Assembly (NCBI GenBank): GCA_048270225.1
Contig: JBLWTG010000001.1
Coordinates: 62,001 to 126,000, forward strand
Reading direction: 5' to 3'
DNA: 64,000 bases
From: Allopusillimonas sp048270225
GTDB taxonomy: Bacteria; Pseudomonadota; Gammaproteobacteria; Burkholderiales; Burkholderiaceae_B
Below the pieces are notes generated by a model. The model did no database searches. It worked only from the letters and a program-made list of their open reading frames with translations, and was not told the DNA's origin. Of this stretch, positions 1-9,969 are shown one piece after another. Positions within the stretch are counted from its first letter, which is position 1, and the number at the start of each line of letters is the position of its first letter. The position numbers and the translations under genes were made by a program.

Positions 1-517
1 GGGTGATGGTGTACCAGCGCTTGGCGTCCGGATGGAGTTTGATCAGGGGGCCGACGGTTTCCCGCACGGCGCCATACGTGGGCACCGACCACCGGAATGT
101 GGCGCGATTGCAGTCCGAGCCCGTGATTTCGTCTGCCCCGGCGGTGGTGACCAGAATCCCGCCCAGTTTGTTCAAGCTTTTGCCCATGGCCAGCGCTTCA
201 GAAGACAGGATGCCGCCCACAAAAAAACGGGCCTTTTTCTGCTCGAACAGATCCTGGACCTGGCGAATGGCAGTGGCTGGTTTGCCTTGCGTATCGATCA
301 CATCATAGGCAAGCGGGTGTCCAAGCAATTGCTTGGTTTCTTCCGTGAATAACCGTACGCCCATTTCGGCAAACTTGCCGTTGGCGGCAAAGGGGCCGGA
401 CATGGGGTTGGGTGCGCCAAACAGTATTGCATCCTGTGCCGCAAACGCCGTGCGTACGGGCAAGGTCATTGTGAGGGCGGAAACGCCTCCGAGCTTGAGC
501 AAGTTTCTTCTGTTCAT
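1..517 (-). CDS. ABC transporter substrate-binding protein, branched-chain amino-acid type (partial)
   Basis: The first 172 codons of a periplasmic binding protein are visible; the C-terminus lies off the left edge. It opens with MNRRNLLKLGG and a hydrophobic signal segment ending near AFA, then ILFGAPNPMSGPFAANGKF, the typical first ligand-contact region of LivJ-like (Peripla_BP_6) proteins, followed by VIDTQGKPATAIRQVQDLFEQ. The start is supported by GGAG six bases upstream. The family delivers amino acids, amides or aromatic acids to LivHMGF-type transporters; the ligand cannot be told. No permease genes are visible on this side. Confidence 0.85.
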   Translation of the reverse strand, partial: MNRRNLLKLGGVSALTMTLPVRTAFAAQDAILFGAPNPMSGPFAANGKFAEMGVRLFTEETKQLLGHPLAYDVIDTQGKPATAIRQVQDLFEQKKARFFVGGILSSEALAMGKSLNKLGGILVTTAGADEITGSDCNRATFRWSVPTYGAVRETVGPLIKLHPDAKRWYTIT

Positions 518-792
518 GATTTCTCCGCGTCGCGTTCTGGTGAGTTATAGATCGGCGGGCAAGCGGCACCCGTTGGCTGACAGATCAGTGTAGGCTGGAA
601 AAATGCTAGCAGAAGCGTTCAGGAAAAAACCAATACAGCGTGGTTAAAATTTCCAACTGTACCGGTAATTGGTGAGCTTACTGTACTGTGCGCGGCGGGC
701 AGAGTGGGCAGAGGGGGCTGGGCAGGGTATTCGCTCCGGGCGCCTGGAGAACCATTCTGGGCGCGAGTGCAGCGCACTGGCCCGGATGTGTG

Positions 793-1215
793 TCAGGCAG
801 ACACTTCGCCATCCACATAAAACCATCGCCCGTCCTGCAGGACGAAGTTGCTCAGTTCCGTCATGCGGTGCCCGCGTCCTGCCTCGCGATAGCGGGCGGT
901 AAAGCGCACCTGGGCGTGGGATGCGTCGATCTGGCGGTGATCATGAATGGTCAGGCCCAGCCACTTCAGCCCTGGCGCCGTGCTGTCGGGCGTCAGGGAG
1001 GCGCGCGACGGGCGCGTGGAGGGATGCCAACTGGCGAGCAGGTAATCGATATTGACCAGCGTATAGGCCGTGTAGCGCGAGCGCATCAGGCGCTCGGCGG
1101 TGGGGGCGGCATGGCCTTCCTCGACGAAAGGGCGACAGCAGTGTTCGTAGGCGGGCGTGCCTGGTGCGCCGCCGCAGGGACAGGGAGACGGGGCAGGTTT
1201 GCGCGGTTTCGACAT
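793..1215 (-). CDS. YchJ-family SEC-C motif protein
   Basis: A 140-residue protein of the UPF0225/YchJ family. The N-terminus carries the Cys/His zinc-binding pattern CPCGG...YEHCC (residues about 12-27) of the SEC-C motif, followed by the family block AERLMRSRYTAYTLVNIDYLLASWH. The C-terminal part (RFTARYREAGRGHRMTELSNF) matches the NTF2-like domain of the family. Function is not established for the family; a cytoplasmic metal-binding role is inferred from the motif. It is convergent with nothing and follows the LysR gene on the same strand after about 60 bp, so the two may be co-transcribed. Confidence 0.85.
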   Translation of the reverse strand: MSKPRKPAPSPCPCGGAPGTPAYEHCCRPFVEEGHAAPTAERLMRSRYTAYTLVNIDYLLASWHPSTRPSRASLTPDSTAPGLKWLGLTIHDHRQIDASHAQVRFTARYREAGRGHRMTELSNFVLQDGRWFYVDGEVSA

Positions 1216-1274
1216 GGGTGGGTCCGTGGGTTTGGTGCTGGTCGGCTGCGGCTGGTGTGTGTTGAGGGATCAGA

Positions 1275-2192
1275 TTATCCGAAGATCGGGGCCATGGCGC
1301 GTATGTTTTCGAGAAACTGGCGCAGCCTGGCTGGATAGTAGCGCCCATGAGGGTAGACCAGATGGACGGGCAGGGCAGGCGCGTGCCATTCGGGTGCGAG
1401 ATGCAGCAGACGCCCCTGGGCGATGTCGTCGGCGACCAGCCAGGCGGATACCAGTCCCGCGCCTACACCGGCCAGTGCTGCATTGCGCAAGGCGTACAGG
1501 CTGTCAGTGATCATGCGGGGCTTGATGGCAAAGCGGTGGGTCTGGCCATCGGGGCGCCGCAGCAGTGAGACCTCATTGCGGTAGAACGTCAGGAATGCCA
1601 GCCAGGGCAAGTTTTGCAGGGCTTGCGGGTGCGTGGGCAAGGGCACGTCCCGCACGAGTTGAGGCGCTGCCACGACGATACGCGGGATGTCGAACAGTTT
1701 GACGGCCACGACTGAAAGGTTGTCGATTGCGCCGACCTGTATGGCGCAGTCTATGCCTTCGGCGATGAAGTCAGGTCGCCTGTCTGAAAGCAGCCATTCG
1801 ACGGAGACGCGAGGATAGCGCGCCAGATAGGCTGTCAGGGGCGCGACAAAGTGTTCCTGGCCGAAGGCATGCGGGACCAGTACGCGCAGGGTGCCTTCGG
1901 GCTCGTTCAGGGTGCCGCGCAAGTCGGCTTCCATGGCTTGCCAGTTGTCCAGCAGATCCTTGGCATGGGCGAAGCAGCGTTCGCCGTCTTCGGTAAGCTT
2001 CATGACGTGCGTGGAACGTTGAAGCAGGCGCAGGCCGAGGCTGCGCTCCAGCGCCTGCAGCCGCCGGCTGACGGTGGGCTGGCTGGTATGCATTTGCGCC
2101 GCGGCCGCCGACAGGCTGCCTGTTTCGACGATGCGCACAAAGGTCTGCATGAGCTCGAGGCGGTCAACGCCAGGGTTTCCCGATTCTTTCAT
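1275..2192 (-). CDS. LysR-family transcriptional regulator
   Basis: A 305-residue LTTR. The N-terminal winged helix-turn-helix is clear (LMQTFVRIVETGSLSAAAAQMHTSQPTVSRRLQALERSLGLRLLQR, residues 14-59), followed by the substrate-binding domain starting at GTLRVLVPHAFGQEHF. It is divergent from the MFS transporter gene at 2288, with a 95-bp shared upstream region holding a 15-bp inverted repeat, so control of that transporter is the simplest inference. The effector is unknown. Confidence 0.92.
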   Translation of the reverse strand: MKESGNPGVDRLELMQTFVRIVETGSLSAAAAQMHTSQPTVSRRLQALERSLGLRLLQRSTHVMKLTEDGERCFAHAKDLLDNWQAMEADLRGTLNEPEGTLRVLVPHAFGQEHFVAPLTAYLARYPRVSVEWLLSDRRPDFIAEGIDCAIQVGAIDNLSVVAVKLFDIPRIVVAAPQLVRDVPLPTHPQALQNLPWLAFLTFYRNEVSLLRRPDGQTHRFAIKPRMITDSLYALRNAALAGVGAGLVSAWLVADDIAQGRLLHLAPEWHAPALPVHLVYPHGRYYPARLRQFLENIRAMAPIFG

Positions 2193-2207
2193 GCGTTAAA
2201 TGTATAA

Positions 2208-2222
2208 CAAATCTACGATTTG
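2208..2222. promoter_or_regulatory. Palindromic candidate LysR operator
   Basis: CAAATC-TAC-GATTTG is a perfect 6-bp inverted repeat with a 3-bp centre. It lies between the divergent LysR gene (start 2192) and the MFS gene (start 2288). Size, symmetry and position fit an LTTR recognition site; no binding evidence exists. Confidence 0.35.
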
Positions 2223-2287
2223 GGCCACTACCGCTGAGTGTGATGCGCAGGCAGAATGCAATCCATCGGTAAACACGAGGATTTGTC

Positions 2288-3541
2288 ATGCTGCTTATTC
2301 AAGATACACATACATCATGCGTTGCAGAGCAGTCGTCCGCAAGCATGGCTGCCAGGGCGGAGAAAAAGGTCGGGATGACCCCTTCGCTGGTGCTGCTACT
2401 GGCGGCGGGCGCCGGTTTGAGTGTGGCCTCCCTGTATTACAGCCAACCCATGCTGGGCATACTGGCTGCGGACATCCAGGCCAGTGATCGCATGATCGGA
2501 CTGGTGCCGACCTTGACACAGCTGGGCTATGCGTTGGGCATTCTGCTGCTGGCGCCGCTGGGTGATCGCTATGACCGGCGCACCATCATTCTCTGGAAAG
2601 CTGTCCTGCTGGCCGGCGCATTGCTGCTGAGCGGCATGGCGCCGGGCGTGACGTGGCTGCTGGCGACCAGTCTGATGATCGGCGTGACGGCGACCATGGC
2701 GCAGGACATCGTGCCGGCAGCGGCAATGCTGGCGCCGGATGCGCAGCGGGGAAAAATGGTGGGCACGGTGATGACGGGGCTGCTGCTGGGTATTCTGCTG
2801 TCGCGGGTGATCAGTGGTTTCAGCGCGGAGCAGTTCGGATGGCGTTCCGTGTATGTTGCTGCCGCGTTCGGCGTGGGCATGATTGCGGTGGCGATATGGC
2901 GCGGTGTGCCTCGTATACGTCCGACGACAGACCTGAAGTACACGGCGTTGATGGGGTCGATGATAGGACTATGGCGTCGGCACAAGGCCTTGCGCCAGGC
3001 GGCCTACGCACAAGGTCTGCTCTCGGTTGGTTTCAGTGCGTTCTGGTCAACGCTGGCCGTCATGCTGCATCAGGCGCCGTTTCATCTGGGCAGCACGGTT
3101 GCCGGACTGTTTGGCCTGGCGGGCGCGGCCGGCGCGCTGGCTGCGCCGTTTGCGGGACGGCTCGCCGACCGTCGCGGCCCCGAGCTGGTGGCCAGGCTGG
3201 GAGCAGGGCTGGCCGCCATCGCTTTTGCCGCCATGCTGTGTGCGCCGTGGTTGAGCCCGCACGCTCAACTCGTGCTGATTCTGGTGGGGACGATAGGTTT
3301 TGACTTCGGTGTGCAGGCGACCCTGATTGCGCACCAGACCATGGTCTACGGTGTTGATCACAGCGCAAGAAGCCGGCTCAATGCCTTGCTGTTCACCGGC
3401 ATGTTTATCGGCATGGCGGGCGGCGCAGCACTGGGCAGTCTGGTGCTGGCGCAATACGGTTGGTCGGGACTGGTGATGCTGGCAACGTTGTCTTCCCTGG
3501 GGGCGTTGGCGGTGCGGGTGCTGGCCGCCCGGAGGGATTGA
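2288..3541 (+). CDS. MFS transporter
   Basis: A 417-residue major facilitator with about 12 hydrophobic segments. The MFS signature loop between TM2 and TM3 is present as LAPLGDRYDRR (residues about 87-97), with a matching half-site FAGRLADRRG in the second half. The first helix (LVLLLAAGAGLSVASLYYSQPMLGILA) resembles the YgaY/NepI-type sugar or drug effluxers. The first ATG has a weak CGAGGA upstream; internal starts at 2345 or 2375 would remove a hydrophilic leader and cannot be excluded. The divergent LysR gene is its likely regulator. The substrate is not inferable. Confidence 0.88.
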   Translation: MLLIQDTHTSCVAEQSSASMAARAEKKVGMTPSLVLLLAAGAGLSVASLYYSQPMLGILAADIQASDRMIGLVPTLTQLGYALGILLLAPLGDRYDRRTIILWKAVLLAGALLLSGMAPGVTWLLATSLMIGVTATMAQDIVPAAAMLAPDAQRGKMVGTVMTGLLLGILLSRVISGFSAEQFGWRSVYVAAAFGVGMIAVAIWRGVPRIRPTTDLKYTALMGSMIGLWRRHKALRQAAYAQGLLSVGFSAFWSTLAVMLHQAPFHLGSTVAGLFGLAGAAGALAAPFAGRLADRRGPELVARLGAGLAAIAFAAMLCAPWLSPHAQLVLILVGTIGFDFGVQATLIAHQTMVYGVDHSARSRLNALLFTGMFIGMAGGAALGSLVLAQYGWSGLVMLATLSSLGALAVRVLAARRD

Positions 3542-3549
3542 AGGGTGGG

Positions 3550-4197
3550 CTAGATCACATCGTCGAGCGCGGCTTCGCTCAGATGCGTGGTACGGCCCCA
3601 CTCCATCAGTGTCCAGCTGCCCTGGTCATCAATGCAGAACTGGTTGATGCTGGCGTTCAGAATGGGCGCCGGGCGGGGTGTTTCCAGGCTGACGCCGGCA
3701 GCCTTGCGCCAGGCCATATCGATGACGCCGCCATGCGAGAACGCCAGGATGCGCTTGCCGGCATAGCGTTGTGCCAGCTCGCTGAACGCTTGAACGATAC
3801 GCTGATGGAATTGCGACAGGGATTCTCCCTGGTCGATCTGCCAGTCGGGCGCGTCGAAGGCGACCTGGTTGTCGTGTTCTGCCTCAAGCCGGGCCCAATC
3901 GAGACCTTCATAGATGCCGTAGTTGCGCTCGCGCAGTGGACTGCAGTGCGTGATGGGCTTGTCTAAATGGCCGGCGGCGATGCGTGCCGTTTCGGCGGCG
4001 CGGCTCAGGTCGCTGCTCAGGATAATGTCGATTTCCTCGGCGAAATGGGGCGGGCGCAGCGTCAGCGCCAACTGCCGGGCTTGCCGCAGGCCGGTGTCAT
4101 TGAGGGGGATGTCGCGCCAGCCCTGCAGTCGCCGGTCTGCATTCCATTGGGTTTCGCCGTGGCGTATCAGCCAGAAAGTTGTCGTGGTCATGGGCAT
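3550..4197 (-). CDS. Histidine phosphatase family protein
   Basis: A 215-residue phosphoglycerate-mutase-like phosphatase. The catalytic RHG motif is at the N-terminus (FWLIRHGETQWNADRRLQGW), followed by the conserved GLRQARQLA, SSDLSRAAETA and the second catalytic histidine in LAFSHGGVI (residues about 150-160). The E of GIYEGLDW completes the pocket. The start at 4197 (MPMTTTTFW) is chosen over an in-frame upstream one at 4347 because homology begins here. It is convergent with the MFS gene (8 bp between stops). Substrate could be a phosphosugar, phosphoglycerate or cobalamin intermediate; unresolved. Confidence 0.9.
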   Translation of the reverse strand: MPMTTTTFWLIRHGETQWNADRRLQGWRDIPLNDTGLRQARQLALTLRPPHFAEEIDIILSSDLSRAAETARIAAGHLDKPITHCSPLRERNYGIYEGLDWARLEAEHDNQVAFDAPDWQIDQGESLSQFHQRIVQAFSELAQRYAGKRILAFSHGGVIDMAWRKAAGVSLETPRPAPILNASINQFCIDDQGSWTLMEWGRTTHLSEAALDDVI

Positions 4198-4432
4198 ATT
4201 GTATTGAATTGCGCGTTGCGTCCGGAAGCGGGGAGCGAGGGCGGGGGCTGCCAGGAGTGTCGCAGTGGCGCTGCATGGGCGGGTCTGCGGGGCAGCGTGT
4301 TTCTTGCCGCATGCAGGTCCCTGGCCGTAAACTCCTGCCTCAGGCAAGATCCGCGCTGTCTGCGCGGGGCGCTCACTCGCCGCTCATGGCTTGCTTCCGT
4401 CCTCCAACAAGAACAGATAAAGGTCCCCCACG

Positions 4433-5785
4433 ATGTCATCCCCTTCCTATTTCCCCCGCTGGCGCAAAGTGCAGGGCGGCGCCAGCAGCCTGGTCGTGCA
4501 GCCCGACGAGCGCCTGGGCTGGCCGCAGAACGTGGCCATGGGCGCGCAGCACGTTGTGGCCATGTTCGGCTCCACGATTCTGGCGCCCATACTCATGGGC
4601 TTCGATCCGAACATCTGCATTTTGATGTCGGGCATAGGCACGCTGATTTTCTTTGTCTTTGTCGGAGGGCGGGTGCCCAGCTATCTGGGGTCGAGCTTTG
4701 CCTTTATCGGCGGTGTGGTGGCAGTCACGGGATATGCCGGGCCGGGCATGAATCCAAATATAGGGGTGGCGCTGGGGGCCATTATTGTCTGCGGGCTGGT
4801 CTATACGCTGATCGGTCTGCTGGTGTGGTGGATGGACGCGAAGTCGGGCGGCGCGGCCGTGCGCATCAATGCCTTGATGCCGCCGGTGGTGACCGGCGCG
4901 ATCGTGGCGGTGATCGGGCTTAATCTGGCGCCTATCGCCGCCAAGGGCGCAATGGGCGGCTCCACTTTCGATGCCTTGATGGCGCTGATGACTGTGCTGT
5001 GCGTGGGCGGCATTGCCGTCTATACCCGGGGGGCGGTGCAGCGCCTGCTCATTCTGGTGGGGCTGCTGCTGGCCTGCGTTATTTATGGCGTGCTGACCAA
5101 TGGCCTGGGCCTGGGGACGCCGATAGACTTCAGTGCAGTGGCGCAGGCGTCCTGGCTGGGTTTGCCGCGTTTTCAGGGCCCTGTGTTCGAGCCGCATGCC
5201 ATCAGCGTGATTGTGCCGGTGGCCATTATCCTGGTGGCGGAGAATCTGGGCCACATCAAGGCGGTCAGCGCCATGACGGGCCGCAATCTGGATATGTACC
5301 TGGGCCGCGCCTTTGCGGGCGACGGGGTGGCGACCATGCTGTCGGGGGCCGTGGGCGGCACGGGTGTGACCACTTATGCCGAGAATATCGGTGTGATGAC
5401 CGTCACCCGCATTTATTCCACGCTGGTGTTCGTGATTGCCGCCCTGATCGCCATTCTGCTCGGGTTTTCGCCCAAGTTCGGCGCCGTCATCCAGACGATT
5501 CCCGCGCCGGTGCTGGGCGGCATGTCGGTCGTGGTATTCGGGCTGATTGCGGTAGCCGGCGCGCGCATCTGGGTGGTGAATCAGGTTGATTTCAGCGATA
5601 ACCGCAATCTGATCGTGGCGGCAGTTACCCTGGTGCTGGGAGCAGGCAATTTCTCCATCCAGGTCGGGGCTTTCAAACTGGATGGCATCGGTACGGCCAC
5701 CTTCGGCGCCATCCTGCTCTACGCCTTGCTCAGTCGCTGCGCAAAAACGCCTGTTGAGCCGCGTGCCGGCCAAAAAAACAGTTAA
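4433..5785 (+). CDS. NCS2-family nucleobase:cation symporter (UraA-like)
   Basis: A 450-residue inner-membrane permease of the nucleobase/ascorbate (NCS2) family. It begins with the hydrophilic VQPDERLGWPQNVAMGAQHVVAMFGSTILAPILMGFDPN characteristic of UraA/RutG and contains the family block VPVAIILVAENLGHIKAVSAMTGRNLD followed by GGTGVTTYAENIGVM, where the Glu and the Gly-Thr segment build the nucleobase site. AAAGG lies upstream of the ATG. Uracil is the most likely substrate by resemblance, but xanthine or another base is possible. It stands alone, with a hairpin terminator about 95 bp downstream. Confidence 0.9.
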   Translation: MSSPSYFPRWRKVQGGASSLVVQPDERLGWPQNVAMGAQHVVAMFGSTILAPILMGFDPNICILMSGIGTLIFFVFVGGRVPSYLGSSFAFIGGVVAVTGYAGPGMNPNIGVALGAIIVCGLVYTLIGLLVWWMDAKSGGAAVRINALMPPVVTGAIVAVIGLNLAPIAAKGAMGGSTFDALMALMTVLCVGGIAVYTRGAVQRLLILVGLLLACVIYGVLTNGLGLGTPIDFSAVAQASWLGLPRFQGPVFEPHAISVIVPVAIILVAENLGHIKAVSAMTGRNLDMYLGRAFAGDGVATMLSGAVGGTGVTTYAENIGVMTVTRIYSTLVFVIAALIAILLGFSPKFGAVIQTIPAPVLGGMSVVVFGLIAVAGARIWVVNQVDFSDNRNLIVAAVTLVLGAGNFSIQVGAFKLDGIGTATFGAILLYALLSRCAKTPVEPRAGQKNS

Positions 5786-5879
5786 ATTTCAATTTCTTGC
5801 GCGAAAACTGAAGGCAATGCCCGGATGTTTGGCCGGGGGCTTGCAATTTTCTTCAAGTTTGCCGACAATGGCTACATAT

Positions 5880-5912
5880 CCCCGGTGCATACCCAGGCCG
5901 GGGTTTTATTTT
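5880..5912 (+). terminator. Rho-independent terminator after the NCS2 gene
   Basis: CCCCGG pairs with CCGGGG across a 12-base loop and is followed by TTTTATTTT. It lies about 95 bp after the NCS2 stop and before the greA leader, so it separates the two transcripts. Confidence 0.55.
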
Positions 5913-6007
5913 GAGCTGAACAAACTTCGCTAAACCCATAAAAATCGAGCGGGTTCTTCGGTTCAGTTCTCAGGGCGGCTTCTGCCCTCGTTACTAATTT
6001 GTTGTGG

Positions 6008-6037
6008 CGCTCCATGCGTGGAGCGTCTTTTTACTTT
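6008..6037 (+). terminator. Intrinsic terminator within the greA leader (attenuator-like)
   Basis: CGCTCCA (6008-6014), loop TGCG, TGGAGCG (6019-6025), then TCTTTTTACTTTT, ending 15 bases before the greA start. A perfect 7-bp stem with a tetraloop and U-tract has the form of a factor-independent terminator. In E. coli the greA leader also terminates early and yields short GraL RNAs (established); equivalence here is inferred. Confidence 0.55.
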
Positions 6038-6051
6038 TATTCAGGAAAACT

Positions 6052-6528
6052 ATGTCTGCGATACCGTTGACAGTTCGCGGCGCTGAGCGCCTGCAAGCCG
6101 AGCTACACCGTCTGAAGACGGTCGAGCGGCCCGAGATTATCAATGCGATTGCCGAGGCGCGTGCCCAGGGCGATCTTTCCGAGAACGCAGAATACGACGC
6201 GGCGCGCGAGCGCCAGGCTTTTGTCGAAGGGCGTATCCGTGAACTCGAGGGCACGCTTTCCAATGCCCAGATCATCGATCCCAAGGCGCTGGACGTCGAG
6301 GGCAAGGCGGTTTTCGGCGCCACGGTAGAAATCGAAGACCTGGAATCGGGCGAGCGCGTCACCTATCAGATCGTGGGCGATGTCGAAGCCGATATCCGTT
6401 CCAATCTGATTTCCGTGTCCAGTCCGGTGGCGCGCGCGCTGATCGGCAAGGGGGAAGGCGACGTGGTTGAAGTCAGGGCGCCAGCGGGCGTTCGCGAGTA
6501 TGAAGTGCTCAATATCAGCTATCAGTAA
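6052..6528 (+). CDS. greA: Transcription elongation factor GreA
   Basis: A 158-residue protein matching GreA over its full usual length. The N-terminal antiparallel coiled coil that enters the RNA polymerase secondary channel contains the diagnostic NAIAEARAQGDLSENAEYDAARERQAF with the acidic tip residues (D and E of GDLSENAEY). The C-terminal FKBP-like domain follows (VFGATVEIEDLESGERVTYQIVG ... RALIGKGEGDVVEV). It rescues backtracked polymerase by stimulating transcript cleavage. The ATG at 6052 is preceded by CAGGAAAAC. Its leader contains an intrinsic terminator and a second terminator follows the gene. In related genomes carAB often precedes greA; here a nucleobase permease does. Confidence 0.98.
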   Translation: MSAIPLTVRGAERLQAELHRLKTVERPEIINAIAEARAQGDLSENAEYDAARERQAFVEGRIRELEGTLSNAQIIDPKALDVEGKAVFGATVEIEDLESGERVTYQIVGDVEADIRSNLISVSSPVARALIGKGEGDVVEVRAPAGVREYEVLNISYQ

Positions 6529-6600
6529 AGGCTGACGGTACGGGCATGGTGTGCGCTGCGCGCTTGCGCGGCCTGTGAATCCTAGCCCGAATGGATGCAA

Positions 6601-6655
6601 GCCCTGGGTGCGCCAACGCAAGGTGTGGCGACTTAGCCCCAGGGCCGTTTTTATT
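6601..6655 (+). terminator. greA terminator
   Basis: GCCCTGGG (6601-6608) pairs perfectly with CCCAGGGC (6638-6645); an inner CGCCA/TGGCG stem (6611-6615 and 6626-6630) extends the structure, and CGTTTTTATTT follows. It lies between greA and the convergent yhbY. Confidence 0.75.
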
Positions 6656-6694
6656 TGGGCGCGGCGTTGGCCAGGCCTTATACTAGCGGGCTGG

Positions 6695-7270
6695 TCAGCG
6701 TTTTGTGGAACGCAGGCCACGCCGGGCGCCGGCACGCAGCGACATCGCGCTGCCCGCGCGGCGCGGTATTCCGTGCGCAGGGCGTTCGGCTGCAGCGCTG
6801 GCGCGGCGGGCACGCGGGGCGGCAGCGTCGGTTGCCGGCGCTTTGTCTGCAATACGAGCCGCACGGCTGGCTTTTTCGGCCTTGCGGTCATGAGTGATAC
6901 CCCGGGCAGCCTGCTTTTTGGGTGTATGCGGCTCCGAAGGCTTGCGTACTGCACGGGTGGCGTTTTCGGCTTCGGCGCGGGCGCGGTTCGCTTCGACATC
7001 GGGGCGGTACAGGATCAGGGTTTTGCCCAAATGGTTGACCAGCGCGCACGACAGCGTGTCGCAGATGGTGTCCATCATGGCGATGCGGGCCTCGCGGTCG
7101 TCGCCGGCAATGCGTACCTTGATCAACTGGTGCGCGTTCAGGTTGAGGTCGATTTCTTTTAGCACAGCTTCTGTCAGGCCACGGTCGCCGATAAGGACCA
7201 CCGGGCGCAGCGGATGTGCGGTAGCACGCAGAGCACTGCGTTGCTGGGATGTAATGTCGAGTTTAGGCAT
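6695..7270 (-). CDS. yhbY: YhbY family RNA-binding protein with long basic tail
   Basis: A 191-residue protein. Residues 1-95 are a CRS1-YhbY (CRM) RNA-binding domain: LTSQ-like start, RSALRATAHPLRPVVLIGDRGLTEAVLKEIDLNLNAHQLIKVRI and a C-terminal NHLGKTLILYRP. E. coli YhbY is about 97 residues and associates with pre-50S ribosome particles. Here a further 95 or so residues, rich in Arg, Lys and Ala and low in complexity, follow; this tail is likely disordered and may add RNA contacts. The start at 7270 (MPKLDITSQQ) lies 17 bp from the divergent rlmE start, so the two genes share a very short promoter region. Confidence 0.93.
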   Translation of the reverse strand: MPKLDITSQQRSALRATAHPLRPVVLIGDRGLTEAVLKEIDLNLNAHQLIKVRIAGDDREARIAMMDTICDTLSCALVNHLGKTLILYRPDVEANRARAEAENATRAVRKPSEPHTPKKQAARGITHDRKAEKASRAARIADKAPATDAAAPRARRASAAAERPAHGIPRRAGSAMSLRAGARRGLRSTKR

Positions 7271-7287
7271 GGTGGAATTGTACGGGA

Positions 7288-7923
7288 ATGGCCAAGAAAA
7301 AATTCTCAAAAGACTGGATACAGCAACATATTAACGATCCTTACGTCAAAATGGCGCAACAGAAGGGATACCGTGCCCGGGCAGCATTCAAGCTGATCGA
7401 GATTCTGGATTCCGAAAGGCTGATGAAGCCGGGCGATGTGGTCGTGGATCTGGGTTCTGCGCCGGGCAGCTGGTCGCAGGTGGCGCGCGAACGCTTGGCT
7501 GGACCGGGCGGAGTGGTGCGCGGGCGCATTATTGCTCTGGACATGCTGCCGATGGAACCTGTTGCGGGCGTGGAGTTCCTGCTGGGCGATTTTCGCGAAG
7601 ACGAGGTGCTGCACCAGCTTCAGGAAATGCTGGGCGAGCAGCGTGTAGACCTTGTAATTTCCGACATGGCCCCCAATCTGTCTGGGGTGGAGTCGGCCGA
7701 TTCAGCCAGAATACAGCATGTCTGCGATCTGGCCCTCGAATTTTCCCGCGAATATCTGACGCCAGGGGGCGCACTCATCGTCAAGGCATTTCATGGCAGC
7801 GGGTTTTCGCAGATTGTCGAGGAGTTCAAGCGGCACTTCCAGCGGGTGGTCGAGCGCAAGCCCAAGGCGTCGCGCGGCAAATCGTCGGAAACATTCCTCG
7901 TTGCACAGCGCCTGAAGCCCTGA
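7288..7923 (+). CDS. rlmE: 23S rRNA (uridine2552-2'-O)-methyltransferase RlmE
   Basis: A 211-residue FtsJ/RrmJ enzyme that methylates the ribose of U2552 in the A loop of 23S rRNA in the 50S subunit. The SAM-binding motif is VVDLGSAPGSWSQVA (residues about 50-64). The K-D-K-E catalytic tetrad is recognisable in RARAAFKLIEI, ISDMAPNLSG, ALIVKAFHGSGF and KSSETFLVA. Its length equals the family norm. It precedes ftsH on the same strand, the order conserved in many proteobacteria, with about 125 bp between them that could hold a separate ftsH promoter. Confidence 0.97.
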   Translation: MAKKKFSKDWIQQHINDPYVKMAQQKGYRARAAFKLIEILDSERLMKPGDVVVDLGSAPGSWSQVARERLAGPGGVVRGRIIALDMLPMEPVAGVEFLLGDFREDEVLHQLQEMLGEQRVDLVISDMAPNLSGVESADSARIQHVCDLALEFSREYLTPGGALIVKAFHGSGFSQIVEEFKRHFQRVVERKPKASRGKSSETFLVAQRLKP

Positions 7924-8048
7924 AAGGCGCCGGGTTGTTACAAAACACGATTCCTTCTATCAGGTAGAATGAATTCATTGACATTCTTGTTCAGCTGCCG
8001 TACCACGCGGGGCTTAGGCAAGCCGGGATTACAAGTAGGAGATTGGCT

Positions 8049-9944
<1,896 letters not shown>

Positions 9945-9969
9945 ACAAAAAACAGCCAGTCAGCACTCA

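Noticed and set aside
7978..8006. A ftsH promoter with perfect TTGACA at 7978-7983
   Set aside because: The matching -10 (TACCAC at 17 bp) is poor, and no heat-shock (sigma-32) pattern was seen; too weak to list as a feature.
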